DNA of 7,811 nt from Xanthobacteraceae bacterium (lineage in GTDB: Bacteria > Pseudomonadota > Alphaproteobacteria > Rhizobiales > Xanthobacteraceae), in NCBI GenBank assembly GCA_030648135.1, contig JAUSIF010000135.1:1-7811 (forward strand), written 5' to 3'. A program made the position numbers and the translations under genes. Of the stretch, positions 6,310 to 7,811 are shown piece by piece. Within the stretch, counting starts at the first letter, position 1; each line of letters opens with the position of its first letter. A model generated the notes under the pieces. That model had not been told where the DNA came from. It ran no database searches and saw nothing but the letters and a program-made list of their open reading frames with translations.

Positions 6310-6391
6310 CTTTTGATCGTATTGCCTCTCAAAAGCGCAATGATAAGTATAAACGCGAATTCATATTTGGTTTGAAAAAACTATCCTAGCG
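6310..6391. promoter_or_regulatory. A+T-rich divergent promoter region between osmC and the plus-strand gene
   Basis: This is one of the few clearly A+T-rich stretches in the window and lies between divergent genes. It holds back-to-back -10-like boxes: TATACT toward osmC (6351-6346) and TATAAA toward the plus-strand gene (6348-6353). No convincing -35 boxes sit at 16-18 bp from either. The location fits a shared control region, but the exact promoters are unresolved. Confidence 0.4.
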
Positions 6392-6406
6392 ATGGCGGGG
6401 ACGAAC

Positions 6407-6802
6407 ATGGCGAGAAAACTCGCCTTTGTGATCCATAACTTCGTCCGCACCGACGTGGGCCTGGTCTTGTCCCCGCCAGTGACGCTCTGTTTCCGGCGAT
6501 CGCTTGCCCTCCAGATCGCGGAGTCGGTCCGCGCCGAGGCCGCGAGCGTTGCCGTGTTCGCGGTCGACCTCGACAACCCCGGCGACGATCCAATTCGACC
6601 CTTCATCGTTCACGGTGCTATTCCCGAACGCTACCGCGAAATGGATTGCTACCGTTTGCTGGCCGGGCGGAAGCCGCCGCCGAATACTCGCTGGCTTGAA
6701 CGCATCGCTTCGATCAGTATTTGTGATGGCCGCCCGGCGCCCCCATCGCCTCGACCGCGAACTCGACCTCGATATCGCCTGCCTTCTCGAACACGAGCAT
6801 AG
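6407..6802 (+). CDS. Hypothetical protein, the only plus-strand gene candidate
   Basis: The 131-residue frame starts 'MARKLAFVIHNF'. ATG at 6407 is preferred over ATG at 6392 because GGGGA lies five bases before it, while the earlier start has no ribosome-binding site. The first 70 or so codons show strong G/C third-position bias and a normal soluble-protein composition, including 'RRSLALQIAESVRAE' and 'FAVDLDNPGDDPIRPFIVHG', so coding on this strand is likely. I do not recognise the family. No signal peptide or TM segment is evident. From about residue 75 the codon bias weakens, and the last 28 residues are Arg/Pro-rich and overlap the 3' end of the convergent PCuAC gene by 89 bases. The ancestral protein may have been shorter, with a lost stop or a frameshift near 6640-6710. 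An antisense effect on the chaperone mRNA is possible but untested. Confidence 0.5.
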   Translation: MARKLAFVIHNFVRTDVGLVLSPPVTLCFRRSLALQIAESVRAEAASVAVFAVDLDNPGDDPIRPFIVHGAIPERYREMDCYRLLAGRKPPPNTRWLERIASISICDGRPAPPSPRPRTRPRYRLPSRTRA

Positions 6803-7187
6803 CCTTGAAGCGCTGGCCTTGCACGAACGGCCGTTTCAGATCGAGAAACATGAGATGGTAGCCGCCGGGCGCGAGTATGGCATTCGCGCCGGGAGCGATC
6901 TCGATGCCTTGCGCGAGCGGCCGCATCTTCATCACGCCGTCCTCCATTTTCATTAGATGAATCTCGGTGCTGCCGGCGATCTCGGCCGCGACGGAAACAA
7001 GCCGATCGGGGATATTGCCCTTGTTCTCGATCACGAGATAACCGGCGCCGATGGCCGCGCCTCTCGGCGTCGCCCGTGACCAGGGATGATCGATGCGGAG
7101 CGAGCCGACGGTGTAGTCTTGGGCGAACGCCGATATCGGCGCGACCATGAGGGCCAAGGTGAAAGCGATTTGGGTTATCAGGCGCAT
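6714..7187 (-). CDS. PCuAC-family periplasmic copper(I) chaperone
   Basis: PCuAC proteins (DUF461) bind Cu(I) in the periplasm and deliver it, with Sco proteins, to the CuA or CuB site of haem-copper oxidases. The 157-residue product has a Sec signal peptide ending 'SAFA' with probable cleavage after residue 22. A cupredoxin-like fold follows, with the ligands H77, M88, H111 and M113, matching the known H-x10-M-x21-H-x-M pattern to within one residue. Extra Met (79, 81, 86) and a C-terminal 'GGHHKY' may add metal sites. ATG at 7187 is chosen because GGAGGA precedes it and the signal peptide starts there; the in-frame ATG at 7199 and TTG at 7220 lie upstream of that site. It is 90 bases downstream of the DUF2946-type gene on the same strand, and a hairpin sits just before its ribosome-binding site. 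Its 3' end is overlapped by a convergent gene. Confidence 0.95.
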   Translation of the reverse strand: MRLITQIAFTLALMVAPISAFAQDYTVGSLRIDHPWSRATPRGAAIGAGYLVIENKGNIPDRLVSVAAEIAGSTEIHLMKMEDGVMKMRPLAQGIEIAPGANAILAPGGYHLMFLDLKRPFVQGQRFKAMLVFEKAGDIEVEFAVEAMGAPGGHHKY

Positions 7188-7208
7188 GGTTTCCTCCATG
7201 GCGCTTGC

Positions 7209-7229
7209 GGCCGTCCACAAGAGACGGCC
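7209..7229 (-). promoter_or_regulatory. Hairpin just upstream of the PCuAC ribosome-binding site
   Basis: Perfect 7-bp arms GGCCGTC / GACGGCC enclose a 7-base loop. The structure ends about 12 bases before the GGAGGA ribosome-binding site, in the 90-base gap after the DUF2946-type gene. No T-run follows, so a terminator is unlikely. It may stabilise or set the 5' end of a processed chaperone mRNA. Confidence 0.35.
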
Positions 7230-7277
7230 CGGATTGAACGGAAATTGGGCTAGAGCTTCACGCCGGCGGGCGCGGGA

Positions 7278-7634
7278 TCAGGCGCCGAGCGGGGGCGCGC
7301 GCGGCGCCGCCGAGCCATGCCCGCTCGCGGCCGGCAGTTCCGCCGCGTACGAACGCCACGGCGAGGGTCGATGGAGCACGGGGGCCATCGCCTCGATTTC
7401 GCTCGGTGCGAGCGCGGGCGCTGCGCTGCTGCCGGTGCAAATGAGGCAACAGAGCCCGTGATCCCTGGGATTTTCCGGCATTACCGGATCGTCGCTTGAT
7501 TGCGCGCCGGCCAGGCAGAGCGCGAAATGGTCGCTCCCAATTGAATTCGCCGAGGCGATCGTGCTGAAGACCGCCCCGATCAGGAGGCCATAGGCGGCAA
7601 CAAGCGCGATGAGCGAACGGATGAATCGGCACAT
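7278..7634 (-). CDS. DUF2946-type small secreted Cys-rich protein, copper-associated
   Basis: The 118-residue product starts with a hydrophobic segment (about 7-28) that looks like a signal peptide or anchor ending 'STIASAN'. It continues with 'HFALCLAG' (C40) and a 'HGLCCLICTG' motif (H59, C62, C63, C66), then an Ala/Pro/Ser-rich tail. This layout is that of DUF2946 proteins, which often sit beside PCuAC and copper-transport genes; their function is not established. The His/Cys cluster could bind Cu(I) in the periplasm; that is inference. ATG at 7634 lacks a good ribosome-binding site, so expression may depend on the gene upstream, whose stop is 51 bases away. It is probably co-transcribed with the chaperone gene downstream. 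The DUF assignment is by motif recall, with moderate certainty. Confidence 0.75.
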   Translation of the reverse strand: MCRFIRSLIALVAAYGLLIGAVFSTIASANSIGSDHFALCLAGAQSSDDPVMPENPRDHGLCCLICTGSSAAPALAPSEIEAMAPVLHRPSPWRSYAAELPAASGHGSAAPRAPPLGA

Positions 7635-7685
7635 GGCGGAATTCTAGCCGATCGGCGATCTCAGTGCGAGCTTCAGCATCGCACG

Positions 7686-7811
7686 CTATTTCGCCTTGCC
7701 GGTACGCGCGGCGGCGTCGATCAGAGTGACGAGACCCTTCAGAATCTCGATCGGCCGCGGCGGGCAGCCGGGAATACGCAGATCGACCGGCACCGCTTCG
7801 CTCACCGCGCC
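7686..7811 (-). CDS. C-terminus of NuoB/HycG-type Fe-S subunit (partial, 5' end outside window)
   Basis: Forty-one codons plus TAG are visible, running off the right edge. The segment 'VDLRIPGCPPRPIEILKGL' is the hallmark C-terminal motif of the 20-kDa family. That family includes NuoB of complex I, HycG and HyfI of formate hydrogenlyases, and related group 4 hydrogenase-like complexes. The Cys of 'PGCPPRP' (codon 7766-7764) is the fourth ligand of the proximal [4Fe-4S] cluster. The tail after it is short (about 25 residues), and the gene looks like the last of its operon because it is followed by a different type of gene. Position and tail style make a HycG/HyfI-like subunit as likely as a true NuoB; the visible part cannot decide. 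No rho-independent terminator follows. Confidence 0.85.
   Translation of the reverse strand, partial: GAVSEAVPVDLRIPGCPPRPIEILKGLVTLIDAAARTGKAK

Noticed and set aside
6386..6613. 75-codon minus-strand frames opposite the hypothetical plus-strand gene
   Set aside because: Third-position bias favours the plus strand; the minus frames have shadow-like Arg/Gly/Asp composition and no ribosome-binding site or motif.

Overview
The window is about 60-65% G+C by eye, with strong G/C preference at third codon positions. Its gene content fits an alphaproteobacterium, most likely in the Hyphomicrobiales (Bradyrhizobium, Rhodopseudomonas or Pseudolabrys relatives). That placement rests on protein style and codon use, not on a search. 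Almost every gene is on the minus strand, so the transcriptional order runs from high to low coordinates.

Layout in transcription order. At the right edge (7686-7811) lies the last 41 codons of a NuoB/HycG-type iron-sulfur subunit of a complex-I-like or group 4 hydrogenase-like complex. Next is a copper pair: a small secreted Cys-rich protein of DUF2946 type (7278-7634) and a periplasmic PCuAC copper chaperone (6714-7187). A small plus-strand gene of unknown function (6407-6802) converges on the chaperone gene and overlaps its 3' end. An A+T-rich region (about 6310-6390) separates it from osmC (5724-6155), a thiol peroxidase preceded by a possible 28-codon leader ORF. Then come an AbrB/MazE-type small DNA-binding protein (5390-5599) with an unusually regular repeat operator in front of it, and ureE (4796-5329), a nickel chaperone with a long histidine-rich tail. 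About 400 bases without a confident gene follow, containing several GC-rich hairpins. The window ends with a translationally coupled RND efflux pair: membrane-fusion adaptor (3171-4400) and inner-membrane permease (34-3168, TTG start).

Common thread. The genes deal mostly with metals and envelope stress: copper delivery, nickel handling, hydroperoxide detoxification and drug or toxicant efflux. No urease structural gene, no toxin partner for the AbrB-like protein, no outer-membrane factor and no efflux regulator are visible. The most unusual parts are: the GTAAGG repeats spaced exactly 11 bp, overlapping promoter, operator and ribosome-binding site of the AbrB-like gene; the placement of ureE directly behind that gene instead of in a urease operon; and the very short candidate ORFs in front of ureE and osmC. 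I see no wholly new multi-gene system that can be defended from sequence alone.
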